Source of the DNA: Luteitalea sp.
GTDB lineage: Bacteria; Acidobacteriota; Vicinamibacteria; Vicinamibacterales; Vicinamibacteraceae
Reading direction: 5' to 3'
Length of the DNA: 34,551 nucleotides
Assembly: GCA_009377605.1 (NCBI GenBank)
Contig: WHTT01000015.1
Span: 1-34,551 of the forward strand
The notes beneath the pieces are model-generated. The model was not told the DNA's origin. It did no database searches and saw nothing but the letters and a program-made list of their open reading frames with translations. Numbering within the stretch: the stretch's first letter is position 1; each line of letters opens with the position of its first letter. This document shows positions 15,719 to 24,580 of the stretch, piece after piece. The translations under genes and the position numbers were made by a program.

Positions 15719-18700
15719 CTAACGGGGATCCGCACCTTCGTGTCGGCCCTCATCGAGCGCGGCGAGCCGGCGATACAGCGTTGCGCGGCTGACACCGAGC
15801 AGGCGTGCCGCCACGCTGCGATTCCCGCCCGTGCGGTTGAGCGTTTCGATGAGCAGCCGGCGCTCGCTCTCCGGCATCGACGTACGCGACCGTGGCATGC
15901 CGTTCGGCGACAGCTCCGGTGGGAGATCCGCGAGCTTGAGCACGGGACCGGCGGCGCGAATCACCGCCCACTCGATCGCCGACCGAAGCTCGCGGACGTT
16001 CCCCGGCCACCGGTGGCTCAGGAGCTGATCCATCGCCTCCCGGGCGATCCCTTTCACAGACTTCCCGTGCGCCGTGGAGAACTGCGAGATGAGCGCGGTC
16101 GTGAGTTGGGGAATGTCCTCGGTGCGGAGCCGTAGCGGGGGTAGCAGGATACGCGTCACGCGAATGCGGTAGAGGAGATCCTCACGAAATCGGCCGGCGG
16201 AGACTTCCGCCTCCAGGCTGCGGTGCGTCGACGCGAGCACGCGGACGTCGATCGGCCGCGGTTTGGAATCGCCCACGCGAATGATCTCCCGCTCCTGCAA
16301 CACGCGCAGCAGATGCGTCTGCATGCTCATGGGCATGTCGCCGATCTCGTCGAGGAGCAGCGTGCCGCCCTGCGCGGATTCGAAGAGCCCGACGTGATCG
16401 GTGACCGCGCCTGTAAAGGCGCCGCGCTTGTGGCCAAAGAGCTGGCTGGCGAGCAACGACTCGGTGAGCCCGGCGCAGTTGATCGCCAGGAACTGGCGGG
16501 CTCGCCGGCTGCTCGCCTCGTGAATCGATCGGGCGACGAGCTCCTTGCCCGTCCCGGTCTCGCCTTCGATGAGCACTGTCGCATCGACGCCAGCCATAGT
16601 GCGAATTTGCGCGTGCACGAGCCGCATGGCGGCTGACGAGCCGATGAGCGTGCCACTGGAGCCGGTGCGCATGGGACCGGCCGCCCGCTCGAGATCGTAC
16701 GCTTCCGTCACATCGTACAGATACAAGATGCGGTGTCGCTCGTCGCGTGGATCGATACGCACCTCGATCTCTGTCCAGTAGCACGGTCCAGACGACGGCG
16801 CCAGCCTGGCGGCCACCCGCGCACCGACGCGCGGGGCCAGGAGGGCGGTCCGCACCTTCGTCATGGCCTCCGCCGAGATCGGCAGCACCTCATCGAGCGA
16901 GCGCCCGTCCACACTGCCGTTTGCCCCTCCGATCAGGCGTTGTGTGGCCCGGCTCACGAAGCGCACCCGCTCACGGTGATCGACCACGATAACGCCGACC
17001 TGGAGCTGATCGAGCACCGAGACGAGGTGCGCGTGCGACGTTTCGACCACCTCCTTGGCGACGCTCAACTCCGCGTTGGTCTCGCTCATCTGTTGATTCG
17101 CGAGGGCGAGACCTTCACGTTCGCTGCCCAGCTCCGCGGTGCGCTCGGAGACCACGGCCTCCAGCCAACGTGCGCGCTCGCGCAACTGCACGACGCGCAG
17201 GCGGAACACCAGGTAGCCGACGGCCGCCACCAACAGCACGATCACGGCGTAGAACGTTGGCCGCTGATAGAAATGTGGCCGGAGCACCAGCGCCGTCGTG
17301 GCCCCGGTCTCGCTCCAGAGCCCCGCGCTGTTGCGCGCCACGACCTGGAAGCGGTACGAGCCGGGCGCCAGGTTCGCGTAGTGCGCGACGCGTCGAGTGC
17401 CGGCATCCACCCACCCGGTGTCGTGCCCTTCCAGACGATATCGGAACTGGATCTGCTCGGGCCGGGAGAACGCCGGTGCCGTGTAATGGATCTCCAGCTC
17501 GGTTGATCCCGGAGGAGCCGTGATTTGCCGGCGCGTGTCGTAGGCCGTCTCGTTGACCAGCACCTCTTCAATGATGACGGGTGGCGGCGAGGCAGTGTGC
17601 TTGGCTGCCGCCGGATCGATCCGCGCAATACCGCCCTGCGTGGGGAACCATAGGCTGCCGTCGCGCATCCTCCAGCCGGCGGGCTGTGCCATGCCGTTCG
17701 CCTCGGCGTTCTTCATCCCGTCGTGCTCGTCGTAGATGCTGACGCTGAGCCGCTTCACCTTGCCGTCGGCAAAGTCGTTCAGCTCGCGGCGGCTGACGCG
17801 GCGGATGCCCTGGTCGCCGGTCATCCAGAAGTTGCCCTGATCATCCTCGAGGATGCGGTGCACGCCGTTGTCGAGAAGCCCGCCGAGGGTGCCAAAGCGC
17901 GTCACCTGGCCGTCTTTCAGCCGGCACAGGCCGCCGCCGTAAGTGCCGATCCAAACAGTATCCTCCCGGTCGATGTAGATGGCACGCACGGCGCCACGTG
18001 GGAGTCCATCCTCCGTCGTCAAGTTCGTGAACCGGCCGCCAGCATATCGACTGACGCCTCCGCGGGTGCCGATCCAGAGCGCTCCCCGGCGGTCGGTGGT
18101 GATGAAGCGCACGTCGTCGTGCACGAGACCGTCGGTTGTTCGGAACTCGGCCCACCGCCCATCGTGGTAGCGATGCAGGCCGCCATCCGTCCCAATCCAT
18201 AGCGCCCCGGCGTGGTCGCGATGCAGGGCGACGACGTACTCACCCGCGAGCGCGCTATCGCGCACGGTATAGCGGGTGAAACCACCCCCCACGACGTGGA
18301 ACAGCTCACCGCCAAACGTCCCCACCCACACACTGCCGTCGGGGTCCGCCAGCAGCGACGCGGGCACCACGTCCGGATTGCGGTGGCGCGTGATCTGGCC
18401 ATCCTTGATGGCGAGCAGTCCCCCTTCCTTGCCACAGAGGACACCGACCCACACCGTGCCGTCGGGGCCTTGGGTGATGGACATAACGTTGTCACAGGGC
18501 AATCCGTGCTCGCGGGTCAAGCCCGTCACCCGCTCCGGTGTGAGGCGATGTAGCCCCCCGCGTCCTCCGGACATGCCGAACCAAAAGTGGCCCTCTCGGT
18601 CCTGCAGCATCGTCGTGACTTGGCCGTCGGCCTGGTCGGCTACGGGGTGCTCGATCAGTTTCCCCGTCTGCGTGTACTCGAACAGCGCGCCGCGCGCGGC

Positions 18701-19549
18701 CATCCACAACCGGTCGCTTCGGTCCTTCAGGATCTGAAGAACGGTCGTCTGGGCGAGCGGCTCTGGCGCCCGCTCGACGGTCTTGGTATCTCGATCGACC
18801 AGCACGAGCCCTCCCGGCGTGTGCACCCACACCGGGCCGCCTTCCTCCGCATACCGCGGCTCGATCCAGCCGGGTTGCTCGGGAAGGCCGTCACGAGTGG
18901 TGATGGTGCGGACGACTCGGCCGCGCCACTCGATTAGGCCAGTCGTGGTGCCAATCCAGAGCGCGTCACGATCCACGAGGAGACCGGTCGCACGGACGTC
19001 ACCGAGCGAGAGCTTCGTCCATTGATCGCCCGTGCGACACAGGACCTGCCCGCCAATCGCGACCCAGAGACGACCCGAGGCATCCTGCTCGATTGCGTGG
19101 ACGTAGTTGTCCCCGGTATCGATATCGAATTGCGGTCGGGCGAAGGTGCGGTCGAGATAGACAACCAGGCCGGCGTCCGTGCCAATCCACAGTGCACCGT
19201 CTCGATCCTCGTAAAGCGCGGAGATCCAGTTCGCTGGCAGCTCCGGGGTGGTCGTCACGTCGAAGACCGTGAATTCGACGCCGTCGAAGCGCACGAGCCC
19301 GCTGCCGGTGCCAATCCAGAGGTATCCGTCGCGGGTCTGCACGATGGTTCGGATCTGGTTCTGCGGAAGGCCGTGCTGCGTCGTCCAGATGTCGTGAACG
19401 TACCCGGAAACCGGAGGGCCGACCAGCTGTGCCGAGGCAGGCGGGGCGGAGTCATGGAGCACCCAGAGACCCGCCAGGAGGAGCGCCACAGTGGGGTTGG
19501 GACGCCACTGTGGCCAAGCGAACGCGACGGAACGCTTCAAAGCCCACAT
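15719..19549 (-). CDS. Membrane one-component receptor: propeller–Y_Y_Y–TM–PAS–sigma54 AAA+–Fis HTH
   Basis: From ATG 19549 (MWALKRSV) the product is 1276 residues; the frame upstream is not protein-like. A signal/anchor segment (about 18-40) precedes a periplasmic two-component-regulator propeller (about 45-650) with repeats such as HGLPQNQIRTIVQTRDGYLW and LWIGT.GGL.R. A Y_Y_Y domain (about 690-755, FRYRLEGHDTGW..) and a TM helix (about 766-784) follow. Next are a coiled coil, a PAS domain (about 841-950) and a complete sigma54 AAA+ domain: Walker A GETGTGKE (996-1003), GAFTGA (1043-1048), LLLDEIGD. The HTH is about 1237-1264. In usual hybrid systems the same sensor ends in a histidine kinase plus AraC; here neither kinase nor receiver is present, so ligand binding outside is presumably passed straight to the sigma54 activator. 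Carbohydrate is the typical ligand class for such propellers. Confidence 0.88.
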   Translation of the reverse strand: MWALKRSVAFAWPQWRPNPTVALLLAGLWVLHDSAPPASAQLVGPPVSGYVHDIWTTQHGLPQNQIRTIVQTRDGYLWIGTGSGLVRFDGVEFTVFDVTTTPELPANWISALYEDRDGALWIGTDAGLVVYLDRTFARPQFDIDTGDNYVHAIEQDASGRLWVAIGGQVLCRTGDQWTKLSLGDVRATGLLVDRDALWIGTTTGLIEWRGRVVRTITTRDGLPEQPGWIEPRYAEEGGPVWVHTPGGLVLVDRDTKTVERAPEPLAQTTVLQILKDRSDRLWMAARGALFEYTQTGKLIEHPVADQADGQVTTMLQDREGHFWFGMSGGRGGLHRLTPERVTGLTREHGLPCDNVMSITQGPDGTVWVGVLCGKEGGLLAIKDGQITRHRNPDVVPASLLADPDGSVWVGTFGGELFHVVGGGFTRYTVRDSALAGEYVVALHRDHAGALWIGTDGGLHRYHDGRWAEFRTTDGLVHDDVRFITTDRRGALWIGTRGGVSRYAGGRFTNLTTEDGLPRGAVRAIYIDREDTVWIGTYGGGLCRLKDGQVTRFGTLGGLLDNGVHRILEDDQGNFWMTGDQGIRRVSRRELNDFADGKVKRLSVSIYDEHDGMKNAEANGMAQPAGWRMRDGSLWFPTQGGIARIDPAAAKHTASPPPVIIEEVLVNETAYDTRRQITAPPGSTELEIHYTAPAFSRPEQIQFRYRLEGHDTGWVDAGTRRVAHYANLAPGSYRFQVVARNSAGLWSETGATTALVLRPHFYQRPTFYAVIVLLVAAVGYLVFRLRVVQLRERARWLEAVVSERTAELGSEREGLALANQQMSETNAELSVAKEVVETSHAHLVSVLDQLQVGVIVVDHRERVRFVSRATQRLIGGANGSVDGRSLDEVLPISAEAMTKVRTALLAPRVGARVAARLAPSSGPCYWTEIEVRIDPRDERHRILYLYDVTEAYDLERAAGPMRTGSSGTLIGSSAAMRLVHAQIRTMAGVDATVLIEGETGTGKELVARSIHEASSRRARQFLAINCAGLTESLLASQLFGHKRGAFTGAVTDHVGLFESAQGGTLLLDEIGDMPMSMQTHLLRVLQEREIIRVGDSKPRPIDVRVLASTHRSLEAEVSAGRFREDLLYRIRVTRILLPPLRLRTEDIPQLTTALISQFSTAHGKSVKGIAREAMDQLLSHRWPGNVRELRSAIEWAVIRAAGPVLKLADLPPELSPNGMPRSRTSMPESERRLLIETLNRTGGNRSVAARLLGVSRATLYRRLAALDEGRHEGADPR

Positions 19550-19671
19550 TCTATTCGGGAAATCTCTGATAGTGCCCTGGAGTGACCAACTCCAGCACAG
19601 GTTGACTATCGTACACAGAAGAGGTCTCAAGTCAAGATCGAGGGACTGGTGGGGGCCCACCAGGCTCGGTC

Positions 19672-19730
19672 GGAAAACGGGGACAGCCCTCGTTTTCCGC
19701 ATGATGGAAGACGGGCTGTCCCCGTTTTCC
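19672..19730. repeat. 18-bp perfect inverted repeat, REP/RAYT-type
   Basis: GGAAAACGGGGACAGCCC (19672-19689) and its exact reverse complement (19713-19730) flank a 23-nt loop that itself contains CGTTTTCC. The AAAACGGGGACAG motif is widely seen next to REP-associated tyrosine transposases. No transposase gene is in the window. It lies between the divergent receptor and coaA genes, overlapping the region expected to hold their promoters. Confidence 0.75.
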
Positions 19731-19780
19731 CGTTTTCCACGCTTTGACAAACCTGCAAAATGCGGCATGCTGAGTCGCGG

Positions 19781-20728
19781 ATGGCCGAGGCAGCGACGAC
19801 CGCTTCTCGTTTTTCTTCGTTCACGCGCGAGGAATGGGCGCGGCTCCGCGACTCCATGCCACTGACGCTGAGCGAAGGGGACCTGGAGTCCACGCGCTCG
19901 CTGAACGACCAGGTGTCGATGGAGGAGGTGGAGACGATCTACCTCCCGCTGTCGCGGTTGCTGAATCTCTACGTTCACGCGACACAGGAGCTCTATCGCG
20001 CCACGCAGACCTTCCTTGGCAATCACGAAGCCAAGGTGCCATACGTGATTGGCATTGCCGGCAGCGTCGCGGTTGGTAAGAGCACGATTGCCCGGTTGCT
20101 CCAGGCGCTGCTATCCCGCTGGCCAACCCACCCGCGCGTGGACCTCATCACCACCGATGGGTTCCTCTATCCCAACCGTGTCCTGGAGCAGCGCGGCCTG
20201 CTCAGGCGCAAAGGCTTTCCCGAGAGCTATGACAGAGGGCGGTTGGTGCGATTCATGGCGGACCTGAAGGCTGGAGTTCCCGAGGTGCACGCTCCCATGT
20301 ACTCGCACCTCGCCTATGACGTGGTCGCCGGCCACTTCCAAGTGGTGCGGCAGCCAGACGTCGTCATCGTCGAGGGACTCAACGTTCTCGAGGCGCCCGA
20401 GCGGCGGCCGCACCTGTCGCAACTGTTCGTGTCGGACTTCTTCGACTTCTCGATCTATGTCGACGCGGACGAGACGGATGTCGAGCGCTGGTACGTCGAG
20501 CGGTTCCTGACGCTTCGCGATACCGTGTTCCAGGATCCGAAGTCGTACTTTCATCGCTACGGCGGGTTGTCGCGGTCCGAGGCGCGCGATGTGGCGCGCG
20601 GCATTTGGCGCGACATCAATTGGGTGAACCTCCGCGAGAACATCCTCCCGACCCGAGAGCGCGCGCACCTGGTGCTGACCAAGGTGGCGAACCATTTCGT
20701 CCAGCAGGTGCAGTTACGGCGTGTGTGA
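19781..20728 (+). CDS. coaA: Type I pantothenate kinase
   Basis: ATG 19781 gives 315 residues, the size of the E. coli enzyme (316); an in-frame ATG at 19760 adds seven. The enzyme phosphorylates pantothenate with ATP, the first step of coenzyme A synthesis, in the cytoplasm. The P-loop is [12 protein letters not shown] (about residue 90). Also present are TTDGFLYPN, the FPESYD substrate segment, [20 protein letters not shown] and [13 protein letters not shown], all family signatures in the usual order, and the C-terminal [17 protein letters not shown]. It is divergent from the receptor gene. The gene looks intact and is a likely housekeeping marker at the edge of the accessory region. Confidence 0.95.
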   Translation: MAEAATTASRFSSFTREEWARLRDSMPLTLSEGDLESTRSLNDQVSMEEVETIYLPLSRLLNLYVHATQELYRATQTFLGNHEAKVPYVIGIAGSVAVGKSTIARLLQALLSRWPTHPRVDLITTDGFLYPNRVLEQRGLLRRKGFPESYDRGRLVRFMADLKAGVPEVHAPMYSHLAYDVVAGHFQVVRQPDVVIVEGLNVLEAPERRPHLSQLFVSDFFDFSIYVDADETDVERWYVERFLTLRDTVFQDPKSYFHRYGGLSRSEARDVARGIWRDINWVNLRENILPTRERAHLVLTKVANHFVQQVQLRRV

Positions 20729-20767
20729 CAGGGCGCTCACCGAGGTCCGGCATTCACGAGGTGAATT

Positions 20768-20986
20768 TTGACGCGACGTCTCCTGTTTGGACTGGCGCTG
20801 CTGTTGGCGATGGGGTCGGTCTACGCCGGCTTGTTCGACTTTCCGCGCTGGGTGCAGTGGACGCTGGCCGCCGCCGCCATCATCACGGCGATCGTCGGTT
20901 CACGTGCGCCTGACGAGCCGGGCGGAGGCGAGCGCGAGCGAGATCAGCACCGGGACCAGGGAGGCACGAGCTCGCGTCAGCCTTGA
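20768..20986 (+). CDS. Small membrane protein of unknown function
   Basis: A TTG start at 20768 follows a GAGGTG ribosome site, giving 72 residues. Two hydrophobic segments (LLFGLALLLAMGSVYAGLF and VQWTLAAAAIITAIVG) are followed by a hydrophilic tail rich in E, R and D. I do not recognise a family. It lies 39 bp after coaA and about 100 bp before the heme peroxidase gene on the same strand and may be co-transcribed with either. Confidence 0.55.
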   Translation: MTRRLLFGLALLLAMGSVYAGLFDFPRWVQWTLAAAAIITAIVGSRAPDEPGGGERERDQHRDQGGTSSRQP

Positions 20987-21085
20987 TGTCGCCCGGTGGT
21001 AAGTCCACGAATCCGACGGCACGATTTCGTTCTTAGGAGTTCTATCGGGTGGCGGCCGGCGTTGATCCCTACTGGAGGGAACATC

Positions 21086-22864
21086 ATGGCCAAGTCCGTG
21101 CGCGACCGCGTCGGCGATGCGCTGCGCCACAACCGTCCTTGGTACAAGCTGCCGCGGCTGCTCGCGATGCCGCGCCTCGTGGAGATTCGGAACGACCAGC
21201 GGGAGCAGAACCTGCACGACACCGAGGAGCCGCCGCTCCAGAAGCAGGAGATTCCGCCCGACCTCAGCCCTCAGCTGCGGGAAGAGCGGACGGTCGATGG
21301 CACGCACAACGACTTGCGCTACCCCCGGATGGGCAGCGCCGGCTGTCGGTTTGGCCGGAACTTTGCGCTCCAGCACGTGGCGCCGGACAGCGCCAATCTG
21401 CTGAATCCAAACCCCCGCGTCGTCTCGCGGGAGCTCATGACCCGCGAGACGTTCCAGCCCGCCACGATCTTGAATCTGATGGCCGCCTCCTGGATCCAGT
21501 TCATGGTGCACGACTGGTTCGTGCACAAGACATCCAGTCTGGCCGACGGTATGGACATCCCGGTGCCTGCGGGTGACACGTGGCCAGCAGCGGCCATTCG
21601 GGTGCCGCAGAGCGTGCCAGATCCCGCACCCGCCGGGTCATCGAATCCACCGGCCTACGTCAATCTCAATAGCCACTGGTGGGACGCTTCGCAGATCTAT
21701 GGGTGTGACGAGGCCAGTGCCGCCAAGCTGCGGAGCAGCGAAGGCGGCAAGCTCGAGGTGGAGGCGACCAAACTCCTGCCGCTCGATCCGGCGACCGGTA
21801 TCGAGTGCACCGGATTCACCGACAACTGGTGGCTCGGCCTGGCAACGCTGCACACGCTGTTCACGCTCGAGCACAATCACATCTGCGATCTCTTGCAGCA
21901 GCAGCACCCCGGCTGGAGCGACGGCCAGATCTACGGCAAGGCGAGGCTGATCAACGCTGCGCTCATGGCGAAGATCCACACCGTCGAGTGGACGCCCGCG
22001 ATCCTGCCGAACCCGATCATCAAGACGGCGATGAACGCCAACTGGAACGGTCTCACCGGGCCGGATCTGCAGGAGGTGCTCGAGTTCCTCAACGACAGCG
22101 AGCTGCTCGGCGGGATCATCGGCTCCAAGGCGGATCACCATGCAGCGCCGTACTCACTAACCGAGGAGTTCGTGGCGGTGTATCGCATGCACCCACTGAT
22201 CCCGGACGAGCTCGTGCTGCGATCGGCGACGACCGGCGAGGTGCTGGAGCGACATCAGCTGCCGGAGGTCTCTGGCCGCGAGTCGCGTCCCATCCTCGAG
22301 CGTGTCTCCATGGCGGACCTGTTCTATTCGTTTGGCGTTGCGCACCCGGGAGCGCTGACGCTCCACAACTACCCACAGCACCTGCAGAATCTCCATCGCG
22401 AGAACGGCGAGCACCTGGACTTGGCGGCTGTCGACATCCTGCGCGATCGCGAGCGCGGGGTGCCACGCTACAACCAGTTTCGACGATTGCTCCGCAAGGA
22501 GCCGGTCAAGTCTTTCGAAGAGCTCACCGACAATGCCGAGTGGCGCGAGCAGATCCGCAAGGTCTATGACGACGACCTCGAGAAGGTGGATCTCATGACG
22601 GGCCTCTATGCGGAGCCGTTGCCCGAAGGCTTCGGCTTCAGCGAGACGGCGTTTCGGATCTTCGTCTTGATGGCCTCGAGGCGGCTCAAGAGCGATCGCT
22701 TCTTCACAGACGACTATCGGCCCGAGATCTACACCGAGCTCGGCCTGAGTTACATTCGCGACAACGGCATGGCCAGCGTCCTGAAGCGACATCTTCCGGA
22801 GCTCGCGCCGGCGCTTCAAGGCGTCGAGAACCCATTCGCACCTTGGCGGGCCGTGGGAGGTTAG
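21086..22864 (+). CDS. Heme peroxidase family, alpha-dioxygenase/cyclooxygenase-like
   Basis: ATG 21086 follows GGAGGG by 6 nt and gives 592 residues. The fold is the animal-heme-peroxidase/COX/plant alpha-dioxygenase superfamily (PF03098). Residues 141-147 VHDWFVH contain the distal histidine (H142). HTLFTLEHNHIC (about 256-267) is the conserved R/LEHN helix. EFVAVYRMHPLIPDEL carries Y366-R-M-H369, equivalent to the catalytic tyrosine and proximal heme histidine of COX (Tyr385/His388). Presence of this tyrosine suggests fatty-acid oxygenation (hydroperoxide formation) rather than simple peroxidase chemistry. There is no signal peptide. The substrate and whether products act as signals are unknown. 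It is the last gene before the motif-bearing accessory zone. Confidence 0.85.
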   Translation: MAKSVRDRVGDALRHNRPWYKLPRLLAMPRLVEIRNDQREQNLHDTEEPPLQKQEIPPDLSPQLREERTVDGTHNDLRYPRMGSAGCRFGRNFALQHVAPDSANLLNPNPRVVSRELMTRETFQPATILNLMAASWIQFMVHDWFVHKTSSLADGMDIPVPAGDTWPAAAIRVPQSVPDPAPAGSSNPPAYVNLNSHWWDASQIYGCDEASAAKLRSSEGGKLEVEATKLLPLDPATGIECTGFTDNWWLGLATLHTLFTLEHNHICDLLQQQHPGWSDGQIYGKARLINAALMAKIHTVEWTPAILPNPIIKTAMNANWNGLTGPDLQEVLEFLNDSELLGGIIGSKADHHAAPYSLTEEFVAVYRMHPLIPDELVLRSATTGEVLERHQLPEVSGRESRPILERVSMADLFYSFGVAHPGALTLHNYPQHLQNLHRENGEHLDLAAVDILRDRERGVPRYNQFRRLLRKEPVKSFEELTDNAEWREQIRKVYDDDLEKVDLMTGLYAEPLPEGFGFSETAFRIFVLMASRRLKSDRFFTDDYRPEIYTELGLSYIRDNGMASVLKRHLPELAPALQGVENPFAPWRAVGG

Positions 22865-22937
22865 CCCGGTCGTCCCCGCAGAAAGCAGCTCCCGCGCTTC
22901 CATCTGTGCAGCGTATAGATCTGTCGTGCGTGATGTT

Positions 22938-22963
22938 GTGCCGGCATCAACTCGTGCCGGCAC
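22938..22963 (+). terminator. Hairpin downstream of the heme peroxidase gene
   Basis: GTGCCGGCA (22938-22946) pairs perfectly with TGCCGGCAC (22955-22963) around an 8-nt loop, 74 nt after the stop codon. There is no U-tract, so this is a possible rather than a typical intrinsic terminator. Confidence 0.4.
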
Positions 22964-23031
22964 GATGTCATCGAGTCGATCTGTGTCAACTCGCGCCTGG
23001 CCGGGCATCGGCACCGCTGAGCTTCGAATTT

Positions 23032-23047
23032 CTACGTACGTAGGTAG
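23032..23047 (+). promoter_or_regulatory. 7-2-7 motif copy 1 (upstream of secreted tail-tube-like gene)
   Basis: CTACGTA-CG-TAGGTAG followed by TGACG. It lies 91 bp before ATG 23138. A -10-like TATACT at 23089-23094 would place the motif centre near -61, typical for class I activation. Confidence 0.7.
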
Positions 23048-23137
23048 TGACGCGCGCCCGAGTCCGTGGTTCACTTCGTCACGAGCTATATACTTGGCGG
23101 GGGTATAGTCCCCAGGCCTTCGAGAAAGGACGAGGAG

Positions 23138-23683
23138 ATGCAACCAGAGAAGTACTCTTGTCGTTTGTTTACCTGTCTCTCTGAACGGGGATTGGCAGGA
23201 ATCTCGGGCGCCGCCGGATCGGTGTTGGTAGCTGCCGCAATGGTTCTCGTTGCGTTCCAGCAGGTCAGCGCACAGGAACCGACGGCCGGCCGCGTCTCGC
23301 TGATCATTGACGAGGTGGAAATTGCCTCCTTTTCAGAGCTTGTGGAGATCTCGTCGACCACACATCACGTGAACCGCTTGACCGGCTTCCGGCTCGTGCA
23401 GCCCCAAGTCGAATGCACCGCTGTCCTGCGACGAGGGGTGACGACCGACGACGAGTTGTGGGCGTGGTATCAAAGCGTCGTCGGCGGCGTCGGTGGGCCC
23501 CTGGGGAAGAACGCCGCGATCGCGATTCTCGACCGCGCTGGGACACCGATTGTGCGGTTCAATCTCGAGAACGCTTGGCCTTCACAGATCGAGATCGGCG
23601 GCTTCGACGCGGCCGGCTCCACGGCAATCGTGACGGAGACCGTGACGTTGACGTGCGAGCGCATCACGCGGGCGGCGCCGTAA
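23138..23683 (+). CDS. Exported T4 gp19-like (phage tail-tube fold) protein
   Basis: ATG 23138 follows an AGGACGAGGAG ribosome site; the product is 181 residues. The first about 46 residues are a basic region and a long hydrophobic stretch ending FQQVSAQ, a Sec signal or anchor. The rest matches the T4 gp19-like tail-tube family: a starting strand GRVSLIIDEVEIASFSELVEIS, then AVLRRGVTTDDELWAWYQSVVGG, NAAIAILDRAGTPIVRFNLENAWPSQ and a final ETVTLTCERI strand. Tail-tube proteins of phages and contractile injection systems are cytoplasmic and polymerise into hexameric rings, so an exported version is unusual. No other tail or sheath gene is near. Motif copy 1 lies upstream, and the gene ends 6 bp from the convergent exported-protein gene. 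Confidence 0.78.
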   Translation: MQPEKYSCRLFTCLSERGLAGISGAAGSVLVAAAMVLVAFQQVSAQEPTAGRVSLIIDEVEIASFSELVEISSTTHHVNRLTGFRLVQPQVECTAVLRRGVTTDDELWAWYQSVVGGVGGPLGKNAAIAILDRAGTPIVRFNLENAWPSQIEIGGFDAAGSTAIVTETVTLTCERITRAAP

Positions 23684-23689
23684 GAGACA

Positions 23690-24469
23690 CTAGAGAGGCG
23701 ACTGGCGTGTGGTGAACGGTGAGTCGAACGACAGGCCCGTCGTGGCGCTCAGGGTCGTGATGTTGGCCGAGATGGCGCCTTGCGCCCCATCGTGAGCAAG
23801 CTGTACGGAGCCACTCTGATCGCCCGTGAGGGTAAAATGTGCCTTGAGTCCCACCACGGTGTTGCCGTTGGCAAGAATCACCGTCGAGGTCTGCCCCACG
23901 ACGGTCCCATCGCCGCTGTAGGCGGTCAAGTAAACGCGTCTCTGAATGTCGGTGTTGTTCTTGATCTCGACGAAGCCTTCATACCCGTCGTCCACCGACG
24001 TGTACCACCAGGGTGAGAAGAGTGTGGTCTCCACCAGCAGCACGTGGACGGTGAACGTAGCAGTGGGTGTCTGTTGGAACCAATCGACCGAAAGCCGGAC
24101 GGTTCCGGAGCCCCCGGGCAAATAGACCTTTTGCGCGCCGCGGTGGCCATGAAGAAAAAGGTGCGGCTCGGAAAGGAGGGTATTGGGGCCTAGTGAAAAC
24201 CCGTCGTCGGCGAACCCGCTACCCTGAAGGTTCACCGAGCTCTCGGAGGGGTCCGTGTAGGGCGCCCAGGCGTACAGGTAGTACGACCGGCCCTCGACGA
24301 AGCGCGCTTTGAACCAGCGCTTTTTGATTTCTGGCGAGAGCGTTGTTGACCTGACTTGTCCCATGAACAGGAAGTCTGCGTTGTCCGACGTCGTGTTGTC
24401 GGCCCACGCGACGGTTGATCCGGTGCACAGCATGGCAGTTGCCACAACCAGTGTGGTGAGTTGCTTCAT
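23690..24469 (-). CDS. Exported protein of unknown function
   Basis: ATG 24469 has AGGAGG 6 nt upstream; the product is 259 residues. A clear signal peptide (MKQLTTLVVATAMLCTG..VAWA) is cleaved near residue 24. The mature part is beta-rich with aromatic clusters (RSYYLYAWAPYTDPSESS; LFSPWWYTSVDDGYEGFVEIKNNT) and two apparent sandwich-like halves. The second half resembles the pattern of the C-terminal modules in proteins A and B (an 'I.N.T....V.LT....G....' strand order), but I cannot claim homology. It is convergent with the tail-tube-like gene and is preceded by motif copy 2, so I place it in the NarL-type regulon. Confidence 0.75.
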   Translation of the reverse strand: MKQLTTLVVATAMLCTGSTVAWADNTTSDNADFLFMGQVRSTTLSPEIKKRWFKARFVEGRSYYLYAWAPYTDPSESSVNLQGSGFADDGFSLGPNTLLSEPHLFLHGHRGAQKVYLPGGSGTVRLSVDWFQQTPTATFTVHVLLVETTLFSPWWYTSVDDGYEGFVEIKNNTDIQRRVYLTAYSGDGTVVGQTSTVILANGNTVVGLKAHFTLTGDQSGSVQLAHDGAQGAISANITTLSATTGLSFDSPFTTRQSPL

Positions 24470-24521
24470 CGTTCGCCTCCTGTGACGCACGACCTCACGG
24501 CCGTTGTCGCTTGGCTCCGCA

Positions 24522-24534
24522 CCTGCGTAGTGAC
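24522..24534 (+). promoter_or_regulatory. Half-site of the 7-2-7 motif facing copy 2
   Basis: CCTGCGTAGTGAC matches the right half of the motif (CCTWCGTAGTGAC) with one change, in the opposite orientation to copy 2. GTAGTGAC here and GTCACTAC at copy 2 form a 8-bp inverted repeat about 40 bp apart. Confidence 0.4.
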
Positions 24535-24580
24535 CCCGACTCGAGTGCCGCTATGGTGGACCATCTCCCGGTTCGCGTCA

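Noticed and set aside
19550-19671. Search for enhancer sites or a sigma54-like promoter upstream of the large receptor
   Set aside because: Only a lone GGTCTC near 19623 was seen, without a GAGACA pair or a TGGCAY element at proper spacing.
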